DNA from: an uncultured Acidobacteriota bacterium
Lineage (GTDB): Bacteria > Acidobacteriota > Terriglobia > Bryobacterales > Bryobacteraceae
Length of the DNA: 34,439 nt
NCBI GenBank assembly: GCA_900696665.1
Contig: CAADGY010000174.1
Span: 1-34,439 of the forward strand
Direction of reading: 5' to 3'
In this document: positions 1 to 7,988 of the stretch, in pieces
Numbering within the stretch: the stretch's first letter is position 1
Layout of the letters: each line of letters begins with the position of its first letter
Notes under the pieces: generated by a model
Database searches by the model: none
Told to the model about the DNA's origin: nothing
Seen by the model: the letters and a program-made list of their open reading frames with translations, nothing else
Made by a program: the position numbers and the translations under genes

Positions 1-12
1 CCGTTCATCCGT

Positions 13-34
13 CCCTTAAGCCCCCCTTAAGCCC
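13..34. repeat. Perfect 11-bp tandem duplication
   Basis: The 11-mer CCCTTAAGCCC occurs twice with no gap (13-23 and 24-34). Each copy holds the palindrome CTTAAG. No gene is visible in bases 1-193, so this lies in intergenic DNA upstream of tRNA-Cys. It may be a replication-slippage product or a small operator pair; nothing else supports a function. Confidence 0.6.
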
Positions 35-143
35 ATGTACTCACACCTTTGGCCATCTCGCTCGCAGAATCGGCACTCAACCCTGAGTTCTCACACGCGC
101 CTACCGTCCCGATGCGAAGTTCCTGCCGAAGCGGACGGGATGA

Positions 144-173
144 TTGACGAAGAGCACGCGAGGGCGCTAACTT
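144..173 (+). promoter_or_regulatory. Candidate sigma-70 promoter of tRNA-Cys
   Basis: A TTGACG hexamer (144-149) is followed after 18 bases by TAACTT (168-173). A start site near 180 would give a leader of about 14 bases before the tRNA at 194, which is normal for tRNA genes. The -35 box is near consensus and the -10 box is moderate. Confidence 0.5.
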
Positions 174-193
174 TAGAGGAGACCCTCCGATAC

Positions 194-268
<75 letters not shown>

Positions 269-644
269 GCTTCAGAAGCCCCTCAACGGCCAACTCTTAA
301 AGGCAGGTACAAGCGATTGCCCTCAGAAGCGGGCAGATGAAGTTGCGGGCACCCTTCTTTCTTTAAAGCCGATGGTTGCAGTGATGTCTGAGTTGCCATA
401 GGAAGCAGACAGGAGAGCGGGCAGAACGTTGAAGCCGCCGCTATTTGGAACCGAGGTTCAGCTCCTCAAAATCCAATTCAACGGCGGTAGCGTCCCCGGC
501 AGTCCGGCATATCTTCACTCGCCGCCCGAGAAACAATTGTGTCGTTATAGGCGGGCCTTCACGTTGCGTCCGCCATTCGATCCATAACTTCACAAATTGA
601 GATAATATGATCTTTTGAACTGAATTAAAGGGAGCATGGCCACA
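269..644 (+). other. Intergenic region upstream of the hydrogenase operon
   Basis: This stretch of about 375 bases has no convincing gene. A minus-strand open frame that starts inside hoxE and enters here has no recognisable motif and looks like a shadow. The AT-rich end next to hoxE (591-626) has a possible -10 box GATAAT (601-606) with a poor TTCGAT (576-581) 19 bases upstream, so the hox promoter probably lies here but is not firmly placed. An imperfect inverted repeat GGAACC-GA-GGTTC sits near 447-460. I see no convincing FNR site and no sigma-54 (-24/-12) promoter. Confidence 0.4.
627..634 (+). promoter_or_regulatory. Ribosome binding site that decides the hoxE start
   Basis: AAAGGGAG ends one base before the upstream ATG at 636, too close for initiation. 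It lies 10 bases before the second in-frame ATG at 645. The spacing favours 645 as the true start, three codons inside the longest frame. Confidence 0.6.
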
Positions 645-1175
645 ATGAGCAGCTCGCCAACAGCCACTCACCCGGAAGTAAACGGGCGAATTGTAATCGA
701 TGAAATTATTGCCGCCTATCAGGGGCGGCCCGGTGGACTTCTCAGCATTCTGGAGGCGGTGCAGGATTCTCATCCGGCCAAGTACCTGCCTACAGACACG
801 CTCGAGTACATTGCCGCCAAAACGAGGATTCCCCTGGCACAAATCTTCAGCGTCGTGACTTTTTACGCACTCTTTAATCTTGAACCCCAGGGGAAAAACA
901 CCATCTGCATTTGCCGTGGAACCGCCTGCCATACGCGCGGCTCCCGTAACCTGCTTGAGCGCTTAAAACTGGAGCTCGGCATACACCACGAGGCCGAAGA
1001 GGGCCAGTTGAGCTTCACAACCGCCGACCAGAAGTTTTCGTTAAGAACGGTGGCCTGCTTCGGCCAGTGCGCACTCGCTCCGGTTGTGGAGGTCAATCAC
1101 TCCATCTTCGGACACGTCAATGAGCAGGCGTTGCACCGCGAACTCCAGGCATTGCAGCAGGAGGCCCGCAAATAA
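645..1175 (+). CDS. hoxE: HoxE/NuoE-type [2Fe-2S] subunit of NAD(P)-linked [NiFe] hydrogenase
   Basis: This is a thioredoxin-fold [2Fe-2S] subunit of the diaphorase part of a bidirectional hydrogenase, homologous to NuoE of complex I. Counting from M645 (176 aa), the family ligands are all visible: C90 and C95 in CRGTACHTRG, then C138 and C142 in ACFGQCALAP. The N-terminal half is the helical NuoE region, and the length fits HoxE. The protein has no signal peptide or membrane segment, so it should be cytoplasmic. It is the first gene of the operon, and hoxF starts one base after its stop. HoxE is thought to carry electrons at the diaphorase end. Alone it could equally be a NuoE or formate dehydrogenase gamma subunit; the hydrogenase genes downstream settle the assignment. 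The start at 636 is the alternative. Confidence 0.92.
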   Translation: MSSSPTATHPEVNGRIVIDEIIAAYQGRPGGLLSILEAVQDSHPAKYLPTDTLEYIAAKTRIPLAQIFSVVTFYALFNLEPQGKNTICICRGTACHTRGSRNLLERLKLELGIHHEAEEGQLSFTTADQKFSLRTVACFGQCALAPVVEVNHSIFGHVNEQALHRELQALQQEARK

Positions 1176-1176
1176 C

Positions 1177-4100
1177 ATGCAGATTCATGATATTGGCAAC
1201 TTCACCGCGGTCCGTGCGGCGGGCATGGCAAAGCTTCTCCCCTATAAGCCGCGAATTGCCGTCGGCATGGGAACATGCGGCACAGGCAACGGCGCCGAGG
1301 GAGTGTACCACGCGTTTGCGGAGGCGATCGACCGGCGGGGGCTCGACGTCCAACTCACCCGCACGGGCTGCTTCGGGTTCTGCGCGCGCGAGCCGCTGGT
1401 AAATGTCTGGATCCCCGGACGCCCGCTGGTGATCATGCACCAGTTTCAGGCCAACCAGGTGGACGTTGTTCTGGACGATCTTGCGATCGGGCAGATCACA
1501 CGGGCCCACGCACTCTGCAAAATCGAGGAGTGGGACCACCTTACCAGCCAGGTCAAATACGGCACCGGATTGCCTGACATTCCTTCCTGGAACGAGATCC
1601 CATTTTTTAAAGGACAAAAGAAGATTGTCCTTCGCAATTGCGGTCTCATTAATCCAGAAGACATTGAGGAATACATCGCTGTCGGCGGGTACTTGTCACT
1701 CTATAAAGTTCTTATTGATGGCACACCCGAGGCCGTAATCGAACAGATCAAGGCTTCGAAGCTGAGAGGCCGCGGCGGAGCCGGATACCTGACCGGTATC
1801 AAATGGGAGTATCTGCGGAAAGCGGTGTCGGACCAAAAATTTATCATCTGCAATGCGGATGAAGGCGACCCAGGCGCTTACATGAACCGCAACGAGATAG
1901 AGGGTGATCCGCACTCGCTGCTGGAAGGAATGATGATCGGCGGCTACGTCATGGGCGCGACGCAGGGCATCATCTACGTTCGCGCCGAATACCCGCTGGC
2001 AGTGCACCGCCTCGGCAGGGCTGTGGAGCAGGCCAAAAAATACGGGCTGCTCGGCGAGAACATTCTCGGGCGCGGGTTCAATTTCGACATAGAGCTCGTC
2101 GAAGGCGCGGGCGCCTTCGTCTGCGGGGAAGAGACCGCGCTGATCGCCTCCCTTGAAGGCCGCGCCGGACGGCCCCGCCCCCGCCCCCCATTCCCCGCGC
2201 AGGAAGGCCTGTGGGGCAAACCGACGAACATTAATAACGTCGAGACCTGGTACAACATACCGCCCATCGTGTCGAAAGGTCCGGCATGGTTTACGGAAAC
2301 CGGAAGCGTGAAGAGCCCCGGAACAAAAGTCTTTTCTCTTGTCGGCAAAGTCAACAACACAGGTCTCGTTGAAATGCCGTTAGGCACTCCGCTCAAAGAT
2401 TTTGTCTACGACGTTGGAGAGGGCGGTGTGAACGGCCACTCGGTGAAGGCGGTGCAGACGGGAGGACCGTCGGGCGGCTGCATTCCACTCGATATGTTTG
2501 ATACGCCGGTGGATTACGAAACTCTGGCGCAGCTTGGCTCCATCATGGGTTCCGGTGGGATGGTGGTCATGGATGAAGACAACTGCATGGTCGACGTGGC
2601 CCGTTACTTCATCGAATTCACCCACTCGGAGTCCTGCGGAAAATGTGTGCCGTGCCGCGTAGGGCTGGACAAGGCGCTGCGGCTGCTGAATTCCTTTACG
2701 CGCGGCGCTGCCACACCAGCCGCGCTCGACGGTCTCGACGAGTTGAGCCGGATGATCCGGGACACCGCTCTCTGCGGGCTCGGCCAAACGGCGCCCAATC
2801 CCGTGCTCACCACGATGCGCCACTTCCGGCACGAATTCGAGGACCACATTCGCGCGAAGCGTTGCCGCGCGGGCGTGTGCGAGGACCTCGCGCTTTCCCC
2901 GTGCGAGAACAGTTGTCCGCTGCACATGAACATTCCGCGTTTCCTTCAGCTCTATAAAGAAGGCCGGCTGGAGGAGGCCTTCGAATCCGTGATCATGGAC
3001 AATCCATTGCCGGCCTCCACCGGGCGGGTCTGCCAGCATCCCTGCGACAACCGCTGCCGCCGTATCAGCATCGACGAGGCCGTTAACATGCGTGAGGTCC
3101 ATCGCTTTATCGCTGATTCCATCTTTCAATCCGACAAATTCGACAAGATGGCGGAACTGGTTTGTTCGAAGAAGCTGGAACCGACCGGACGAAAGATCGC
3201 CGTCGTCGGAGCTGGCCCCACGGGATTGACCGCTGCATTCTATCTCGCCCTGCTCGGGCATGAAGTGACGGTCTACGAATCGGCGGCGGAGCCCGGCGGC
3301 ATGCTTCGCTATGCGCTGCCGGAGTACCGGCTGCCAAACTCGGTGCTCGACCGGGAGATCGAGCTGATCCGGCGCCTCGGCATCAAGTTCATCTGCAACA
3401 CGCCGGTGGGCACCGACGTGACGCTCAACGAACTGGATACGCAGTTCAACAGTGTCTTCATTTCCATCGGCACCTGGAAGGAAGCATGGGTTTACCTGGC
3501 CGGCACGGAACTTCGCGGCGTCATGCCCGCCCTGGTCTTCCTGGCGAGTGTGGCCAAGAAGGAGCCGCTCGAACTGGGTAAAAAGGTCGTCGTCATCGGT
3601 GGTGGAAACGCCGCCATCGATTCCGCCCGCACCGCCATCCGGATGGGTTCGGATGTGCAAATCATCTATCGCCGGGAGCGCAAGGACATGCCGGCGATTC
3701 GCGAGGAAACTGACGCCGCCGCGGCGGAGGGAGCGAAATTTGTGTTCCTGGCGGCACCGCACCGGATTGTCGGGGACGAGAACGGCCGTGTTAAAGCCAT
3801 CGAGGTGGTGAAGACACGTCTCGGCGAGTTCGATTCGTCCGGCCGGCGGCGGCCCGTGCCCACGGATGAAATCCAGCGCTATGCCTGCGACACGGTGATT
3901 CTGGCCGTCGGAGAAGCCGTCGATCCGGATTTCGCCCGCGCCTCTGGCCTGAAGATCAAAGAATCCGGAACCGTTGAGGTGGACCGCTACACTCTGGAGA
4001 CGAGCCGCAGCAAGTTCTACGCCGGCGGCGATGTCATCACCGGGGCATCGAACGTTTCAAATGCCATGGGATACGGAAAGAAGGCCGCCAAGAATATCGA

Positions 4101-4341
4101 CCAGCGCCTGATGGGCGTGAACAGGTTCGACAAGCTGTTCCGGGTCTTCGAGTACAGCCAGCATCCGCCGGCGCAGGTCTCTTCCTGTGGCCGCCATACC
4201 GTACGCGAAGTGGATGCCGCCGAACGCATTCAGAATTTCGAGGAGGCCGTGGCCGGCTTCACCGCGGAGCAAACCATGGATGAAGCGAACCGGTGTCTGC
4301 GTTGCGACATCAGGGAATCCGCCCACGAAATGGCGGGCTGA
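1177..4341 (+). CDS. hoxF: HoxF diaphorase fused to a GltD/NfnB-like FAD-NAD(P)H oxidoreductase
   Basis: The protein has 1054 aa, about twice the length of ordinary HoxF or NuoF. Residues about 25-95 form a thioredoxin-like domain with C34, C65 and C69; the usual first cysteine is absent. Residues about 130-560 are the NuoF core: GRGGAG (198-203) for FMN, NADEGDPGAYMNR (about 226-238) for NADH, GAGAFVCGEETA (about 311-322), and [4Fe-4S] ligands C487, C490, C493 and C533. From about 565 comes a Fer4_20-like cysteine region (CENSCPLHMNIP, C576 and C580, then more cysteines). It is followed by an FAD fold (VVGAGPTGL, 677-684), a second dinucleotide fold (VVVIGGGNAAID, 804-815), and a terminal EANRCLRCD. 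These match the small subunit of glutamate synthase and NfnB, which use NADPH. The frame is intact across the junction. The start at 1177 fits the one-base gap after hoxE and a GGAGG upstream; the longer frame from 1084 would overlap hoxE. Dual NAD/NADP use is inferred. Confidence 0.93.
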   Translation: MQIHDIGNFTAVRAAGMAKLLPYKPRIAVGMGTCGTGNGAEGVYHAFAEAIDRRGLDVQLTRTGCFGFCAREPLVNVWIPGRPLVIMHQFQANQVDVVLDDLAIGQITRAHALCKIEEWDHLTSQVKYGTGLPDIPSWNEIPFFKGQKKIVLRNCGLINPEDIEEYIAVGGYLSLYKVLIDGTPEAVIEQIKASKLRGRGGAGYLTGIKWEYLRKAVSDQKFIICNADEGDPGAYMNRNEIEGDPHSLLEGMMIGGYVMGATQGIIYVRAEYPLAVHRLGRAVEQAKKYGLLGENILGRGFNFDIELVEGAGAFVCGEETALIASLEGRAGRPRPRPPFPAQEGLWGKPTNINNVETWYNIPPIVSKGPAWFTETGSVKSPGTKVFSLVGKVNNTGLVEMPLGTPLKDFVYDVGEGGVNGHSVKAVQTGGPSGGCIPLDMFDTPVDYETLAQLGSIMGSGGMVVMDEDNCMVDVARYFIEFTHSESCGKCVPCRVGLDKALRLLNSFTRGAATPAALDGLDELSRMIRDTALCGLGQTAPNPVLTTMRHFRHEFEDHIRAKRCRAGVCEDLALSPCENSCPLHMNIPRFLQLYKEGRLEEAFESVIMDNPLPASTGRVCQHPCDNRCRRISIDEAVNMREVHRFIADSIFQSDKFDKMAELVCSKKLEPTGRKIAVVGAGPTGLTAAFYLALLGHEVTVYESAAEPGGMLRYALPEYRLPNSVLDREIELIRRLGIKFICNTPVGTDVTLNELDTQFNSVFISIGTWKEAWVYLAGTELRGVMPALVFLASVAKKEPLELGKKVVVIGGGNAAIDSARTAIRMGSDVQIIYRRERKDMPAIREETDAAAAEGAKFVFLAAPHRIVGDENGRVKAIEVVKTRLGEFDSSGRRRPVPTDEIQRYACDTVILAVGEAVDPDFARASGLKIKESGTVEVDRYTLETSRSKFYAGGDVITGASNVSNAMGYGKKAAKNIDQRLMGVNRFDKLFRVFEYSQHPPAQVSSCGRHTVREVDAAERIQNFEEAVAGFTAEQTMDEANRCLRCDIRESAHEMAG

Positions 4342-4373
4342 TTCCGTAGCAGGGTGAAAAGGAGCGATCTAGC

Positions 4374-5084
4374 GTGGCTCAAAAAGTCTCAATCAGAATC
4401 GATGGCGAATACGTCGGCGCCAAGGAGGGACAGACTATCCTCGAGGTGGCCCGCAAGGCCGGCAAGTACATCCCGGCACTCTGCTATATGGAGGGCCTGA
4501 GTGCTGTCGGTGCGTGCCGTCTTTGTATTGTCGAGGTTTCCGGAGTCGGACGCCTGCTGCCGGCTTGTACAACTCCCGTACAAGACGGGATGTCGGTAAC
4601 CACGAACTCGGAAAAGCTCGCCCGCTACCGCCGCATGGTGGTCGATTTTTTGCTATCCGAACGCAACCACTATTGCGCGGTTTGCGTGTCCAACGGCCAC
4701 TGCGAATTGCAGGGCCTAGCGCAGAAATTCGGCATCACCCACGTGCATTACGGCTACGGGTACCCGAAGATGCCGGTGGACCTGTCGCACGAGCGTTTCG
4801 TTCTCGACCATAACCGGTGCATCCTGTGCACGCGCTGCGTGCGGGTGTGCGCTGAAGTGGAGGGAGCCCACGTGTGGGATACCGCCTCCCGCGGAATTCG
4901 GACCATGCTTACCGGCGAATTGAACCGGCCCTGGGGGGCGATACGCAGTTGCACCGGCTGCGGCAAATGCGTGCAGGTCTGCCCCACGGGAGCCATGGCG
5001 GAAAAAGGATGGGCGGTGGAGGAGATGACCAAGCGTAGCGATTCCATTTCGTGGCTGGCGACACAGCGCGGAGGGCGCGAATGA
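4374..5084 (+). CDS. hoxU: HoxU, Fe-S electron-transfer subunit of the hydrogenase diaphorase
   Basis: HoxU corresponds to the N-terminal part of NuoG and links the hydrogenase half to the diaphorase. The 236 aa match the family length. All expected clusters are visible: a plant-type [2Fe-2S] set at C37, C48, C51 and C65; the His-Cys [4Fe-4S] set at H99, C101, C104 and C110; and two ferredoxin-type motifs at C149/152/155/159 and C193/196/199/203. The start is GTG with AAAAGGAG (4357-4364) nine bases upstream. The gene follows hoxF by 32 bases, and its stop overlaps the hoxY start (ATGA). No signal peptide is present. The protein could serve another NuoG-like complex, but its position directly before hoxYH makes HoxU the best name. 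Confidence 0.95.
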   Translation: MAQKVSIRIDGEYVGAKEGQTILEVARKAGKYIPALCYMEGLSAVGACRLCIVEVSGVGRLLPACTTPVQDGMSVTTNSEKLARYRRMVVDFLLSERNHYCAVCVSNGHCELQGLAQKFGITHVHYGYGYPKMPVDLSHERFVLDHNRCILCTRCVRVCAEVEGAHVWDTASRGIRTMLTGELNRPWGAIRSCTGCGKCVQVCPTGAMAEKGWAVEEMTKRSDSISWLATQRGGRE

Positions 5085-5611
5085 ACAAACTAAGGCTTGC
5101 AACTGTGTGGCTGGACGGATGCTCCGGCTGCCACATGTCGCTTCTCGATATCGACGAAGCATTGATGGGCGTCGCCATGAAGGCGGATCTTGTTTATGGC
5201 CCGCTCGTGGATGCCCAGGAGTTTCCGAAGACAGTGGACGTGACGCTGGTGGAAGGCGCCGTGAGCAGCCAGGAAGACCTGGAGAAGATCCAGTTGGTGC
5301 GGCAGCGCACAAAGTTGCTGGTCGCACTCGGCGATTGTGCCGTCACCAGCAACGTGCCGGCCATGCGAAACCCGGTTCCGGTGAAAAAGCTTCTCGAACG
5401 GATTTACGTCGAAGGTGCGGACGTTCATCCCGGGGTGCCGTCGAATGGAGTACCAAAGCTGCTGAAAGCCGCGGTGCCTCTGCAAGACGTGGTTCGCGTC
5501 GACCTGCACGTGCCCGGGTGTCCGCCCCCGGCGGGCACTATCGCATTCGTTGTCGGTGAGTTGCTCGAAGGAAGAATGCCCGAGCTGAGCGGTAAGGTCC
5601 GGTTCGGCTAA
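5081..5611 (+). CDS. hoxY: HoxY, [NiFe] hydrogenase small subunit
   Basis: This is the small subunit of a cytoplasmic group 3 hydrogenase, which holds the proximal [4Fe-4S] cluster next to the Ni-Fe site. Counting from ATG 5081 (176 aa), the ligands are C14 and C17 (LDGCSGCHMS), C86 (ALGDCAVTS) and C147 (HVPGCPPPAG). The protein is short, as HoxY is, and lacks both the Tat signal and the C-terminal multi-cluster extension of uptake hydrogenases. The start at 5081 makes a four-base ATGA overlap with hoxU and has GGAGGG about six bases upstream; an upstream ATG at 5051 would lie inside hoxU. hoxH follows after 20 bases. Confidence 0.95.
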   Translation: MNKLRLATVWLDGCSGCHMSLLDIDEALMGVAMKADLVYGPLVDAQEFPKTVDVTLVEGAVSSQEDLEKIQLVRQRTKLLVALGDCAVTSNVPAMRNPVPVKKLLERIYVEGADVHPGVPSNGVPKLLKAAVPLQDVVRVDLHVPGCPPPAGTIAFVVGELLEGRMPELSGKVRFG

Positions 5612-5631
5612 ACGTCCGAAGGAGGATTCAG

Positions 5632-7050
5632 ATGGAAAAGATTGTCATCAACCCGGTAACCCGAATCGAGGGTCACGCGAAGATCACCATTCACCTGAAC
5701 CCCGACGGGCGTGTGTCCCGCACCCATTTCCACGTGACGCAGGTCCGCGGCTTCGAGAAGTTTACGGAGGGGCGCCCCTACTATGAAATGCCGGCGATTA
5801 CCGCGCGCATTTGTGGTATCTGTCCCATCAGCCACCTGCTGGCCTCTGTAAAGGCGTGCGATGAGATCATGGCCGTGCGAGTTCCGCCAACGGCGGCCAA
5901 ATTGCGGGAGCTGTTGCATTGCGGCCAGTTCATACAGTCGCACGCCCTGAGTTTCTTCCATCTCTCCGCACCGGATTTGCTTCTCGGGATGGATTCCGAT
6001 CCCGCCCGGCGCAACGTCCTCGGCCTGCTCGATAAGTATCCCGATATTGCGAGGGACGGCATCGCGCTACGCAAGTTCGGCCAGTGTGTGATACAACGCC
6101 TTGCCAAGGAACGCGTCCATCCGTCCTGGACTGTGCCTGGGGGCGTCAATGCCCCGCTCGAGCCGGGCGCGCGCGAGGAAATGTTGAAGGAACTACCGGG
6201 TGCGAAGGCGATCGCCCGCCGGACCCTCGCTCTGTTCAAGAGCGTCGTCGACGAGTTTCAGGAGGAAATAGAAAACTTCGGCACGGACCCGACCATGTAT
6301 GCAGGTCTGGTGGATCACGGAGGCCGTCTGCAACTCTACGATGGCAGAATCCGGTTCATGGATTCCGAGGGAACGGTTCTCTCCGAGGTTGATACCCCGG
6401 CCTCTTATGCTGATTACATCGGTGAGGCTTCCCTGCCCGACTCCTATCTGAAGGCTCCCTACTACAAGCCGGCCGGATATGCTGGCGGCGTGTATCGGGT
6501 CGGCCCGCTGGCAAGGTTGAATGTCGCGGATTCCTGCGGCACGCCCGAGGCGGACCACGAGTTCGGCGAGTATCACCAGAGATTCGGGCGCGTGGTTCAG
6601 AGCTCCTTCCAGTATCACTATGCCCGGTTAATCGAGGCGCTCTACGCCATCGAGAAGGCTGAGATGCTTCTGAGCGATCCGTCCATTCTCGGAAAACACG
6701 TCAGGGCGAAAGCGGGAGTGAACGCGCTGGAGGGCGTTGGCATCGCCGAAGCGCCGCGAGGCATCCTCATCCACCATTACCGCGTCGACGAAAAGGGCGC
6801 GATCCAGTGGGCGAACCTCATTATCGCGACCGGCCACAATAACCTGGCGATGAACCGCAGCATCGAGCAGGTAAGCCGTCATTTTGTGGACGGCTCGCGG
6901 CTGAAAGAAGGCATGCTCAACCGGGTCTCGGCCGTCGTTCGCGCTTATGACCCGTGCCTGAGCTGTTCCACTCATGCGCTCGGGCAGACGGCTCTGCGCA
7001 TTCAATTGATCGCAGCGGACGGTACGGTAACAGACGAATTGCGGACGTGA
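5632..7050 (+). CDS. hoxH: HoxH, [NiFe] hydrogenase large (catalytic) subunit
   Basis: HoxH carries the Ni-Fe(CN)2CO centre that interconverts H2 with protons and electrons. In 472 aa both metal-binding pairs are present: L1 RICGICPISH (C61, C64) near the N-terminus and L2 DPCLSCSTHA (C442, C445) near the C-terminus. H448 is the usual cleavage point, leaving a 24-residue tail for an endopeptidase to remove after nickel insertion. The motif forms and the HoxEFUY context point to group 3d, the NAD-linked bidirectional enzymes. AAGGAGG (5619-5625) lies six bases before the ATG. No HoxW-type protease or Hyp maturation gene is visible in the window, so maturation must be supplied from elsewhere in the genome. 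Confidence 0.96.
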   Translation: MEKIVINPVTRIEGHAKITIHLNPDGRVSRTHFHVTQVRGFEKFTEGRPYYEMPAITARICGICPISHLLASVKACDEIMAVRVPPTAAKLRELLHCGQFIQSHALSFFHLSAPDLLLGMDSDPARRNVLGLLDKYPDIARDGIALRKFGQCVIQRLAKERVHPSWTVPGGVNAPLEPGAREEMLKELPGAKAIARRTLALFKSVVDEFQEEIENFGTDPTMYAGLVDHGGRLQLYDGRIRFMDSEGTVLSEVDTPASYADYIGEASLPDSYLKAPYYKPAGYAGGVYRVGPLARLNVADSCGTPEADHEFGEYHQRFGRVVQSSFQYHYARLIEALYAIEKAEMLLSDPSILGKHVRAKAGVNALEGVGIAEAPRGILIHHYRVDEKGAIQWANLIIATGHNNLAMNRSIEQVSRHFVDGSRLKEGMLNRVSAVVRAYDPCLSCSTHALGQTALRIQLIAADGTVTDELRT

Positions 7051-7208
7051 GGCGCGGCCTGATCGCGGACCGTCCGGACTTTGATGACAGGCCGGTGACC
7101 GGTGTTCAGCAGCTTGGCCTTTTCATGGGACCCTCTCCGGACCAGCGCTTTGTTCTTGCCTTTCCTCACGTCTTCGACGGTGTGTCCGAATCGCCAACTC
7201 CGGCGTAA
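7047..7208 (+). CDS. Possible 53-aa ORF coupled to the hoxH stop (uncertain)
   Basis: A GTG at 7047 overlaps the hoxH stop as GTGA and opens a 53-codon frame containing DRPDFDDRP and an FVLAFPHVFDG segment. It does not resemble the HoxW maturation protease usually found near hoxH, and I recognise no family. The opposite strand of the same stretch is also open and lysine/arginine-rich, so coding bias does not settle the matter. It may be chance, or the remnant of a lost downstream gene. No terminator is evident in 7051-7297. Confidence 0.15.
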   Translation: MRRGLIADRPDFDDRPVTGVQQLGLFMGPSPDQRFVLAFPHVFDGVSESPTPA

Positions 7209-7297
7209 CCGCAGGTCATCGAACGAAGGGATTGCCAGGCCGGCATTCCTTGAATCCCAGTGAGAAGGTGGAGAGTGTCATATCGAACCGGCAGATT

Positions 7298-7885
7298 CTA
7301 TATTGGAATGCCGATGGACCAGAGCAGATAGCCGACCGCCTGCCGGAAATAGAGCCACCATAAGCTCGCGTCACCCTGCATCGGCGAAGGGCGGGGCGAG
7401 CCGTAGATCTTCAGTCCCGCCGCCTCCAGCATCTTCTTCACACGATAGATGTGGTACCCATCGCTGACAACGATGGCCGAGTGGAGCCCCATGCGGCGCA
7501 TGATTTCGCTTACGGCCGCTGTCGAGTGTACCGTGCTCTCCCCTTCCGGCTCCACGATAATGGATTCGGCCGGAACACCGCGTTTGATCAGGTAATCGCG
7601 CCCGACCGTGCTTTCTGTGAACACCGGATCGCCCCCGGCGCCACCCGTCGTCAATAGCCGCGGCGCCATATTCCGGCGGTACAATTCCAGCGCGTGGTCC
7701 AGTCTTCCCTGCAACACCGGGGATGGCCGTCCGCTGTATTCCGCGGCGCCCAAAACGACAATCACGTCCGCCGGACGCGATTCATCGACGACGGACTGCC
7801 GCTGTATCCGGATCGTGAGATAGGTCAGGTAGAAGGCGAGGCACACCACCACGCCAACCACACCGGCCCAGATAAGGCGTGTCAT
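7298..7885 (-). CDS. DUF218 (YdcF/SanA/ElyC-like) membrane-anchored protein
   Basis: The protein has 195 aa, with one N-terminal membrane helix (about residues 5-23) and a DUF218 domain. Family features are ADVIVVLGAAEYSGRPS (about 39-55), the TTGGAGGDP turn (about 79-87), the EGESTVHS motif (about 114-121) and VVSDGYHIYR (about 139-148). Related proteins include SanA and ElyC, implicated in envelope or peptidoglycan-precursor functions; the substrate here is unknown. The start at 7885 places a membrane anchor right at the N-terminus. A longer frame to 8170 would run into the divergent methyltransferase gene and adds low-complexity residues. No strong ribosome binding site is seen. The gene is divergent from the RNA methyltransferase, with about 100 bases between them. 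Confidence 0.85.
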   Translation of the reverse strand: MTRLIWAGVVGVVVCLAFYLTYLTIRIQRQSVVDESRPADVIVVLGAAEYSGRPSPVLQGRLDHALELYRRNMAPRLLTTGGAGGDPVFTESTVGRDYLIKRGVPAESIIVEPEGESTVHSTAAVSEIMRRMGLHSAIVVSDGYHIYRVKKMLEAAGLKIYGSPRPSPMQGDASLWWLYFRQAVGYLLWSIGIPI

Positions 7886-7988
7886 GCTTTGAGCGATACA
7901 ATTGTCGAATTGAGCAATCCACCTACAGTCTACATCGGAGCGCCCGGCGTCCGAACCGGCCGTCTGGCGGCCAAGGAGACGGTCTAAA

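Noticed and set aside
441-932. 163-codon minus-strand frame upstream of and into hoxE
   Set aside because: It is antisense to the HoxE [2Fe-2S] motif at its start and has no motif or ribosome binding site.
2380-3762. 460-codon minus-strand frame inside hoxF
   Set aside because: It is antisense to well-defined NuoF and GltD motifs, has no recognisable domain, and its composition is typical of a shadow frame.
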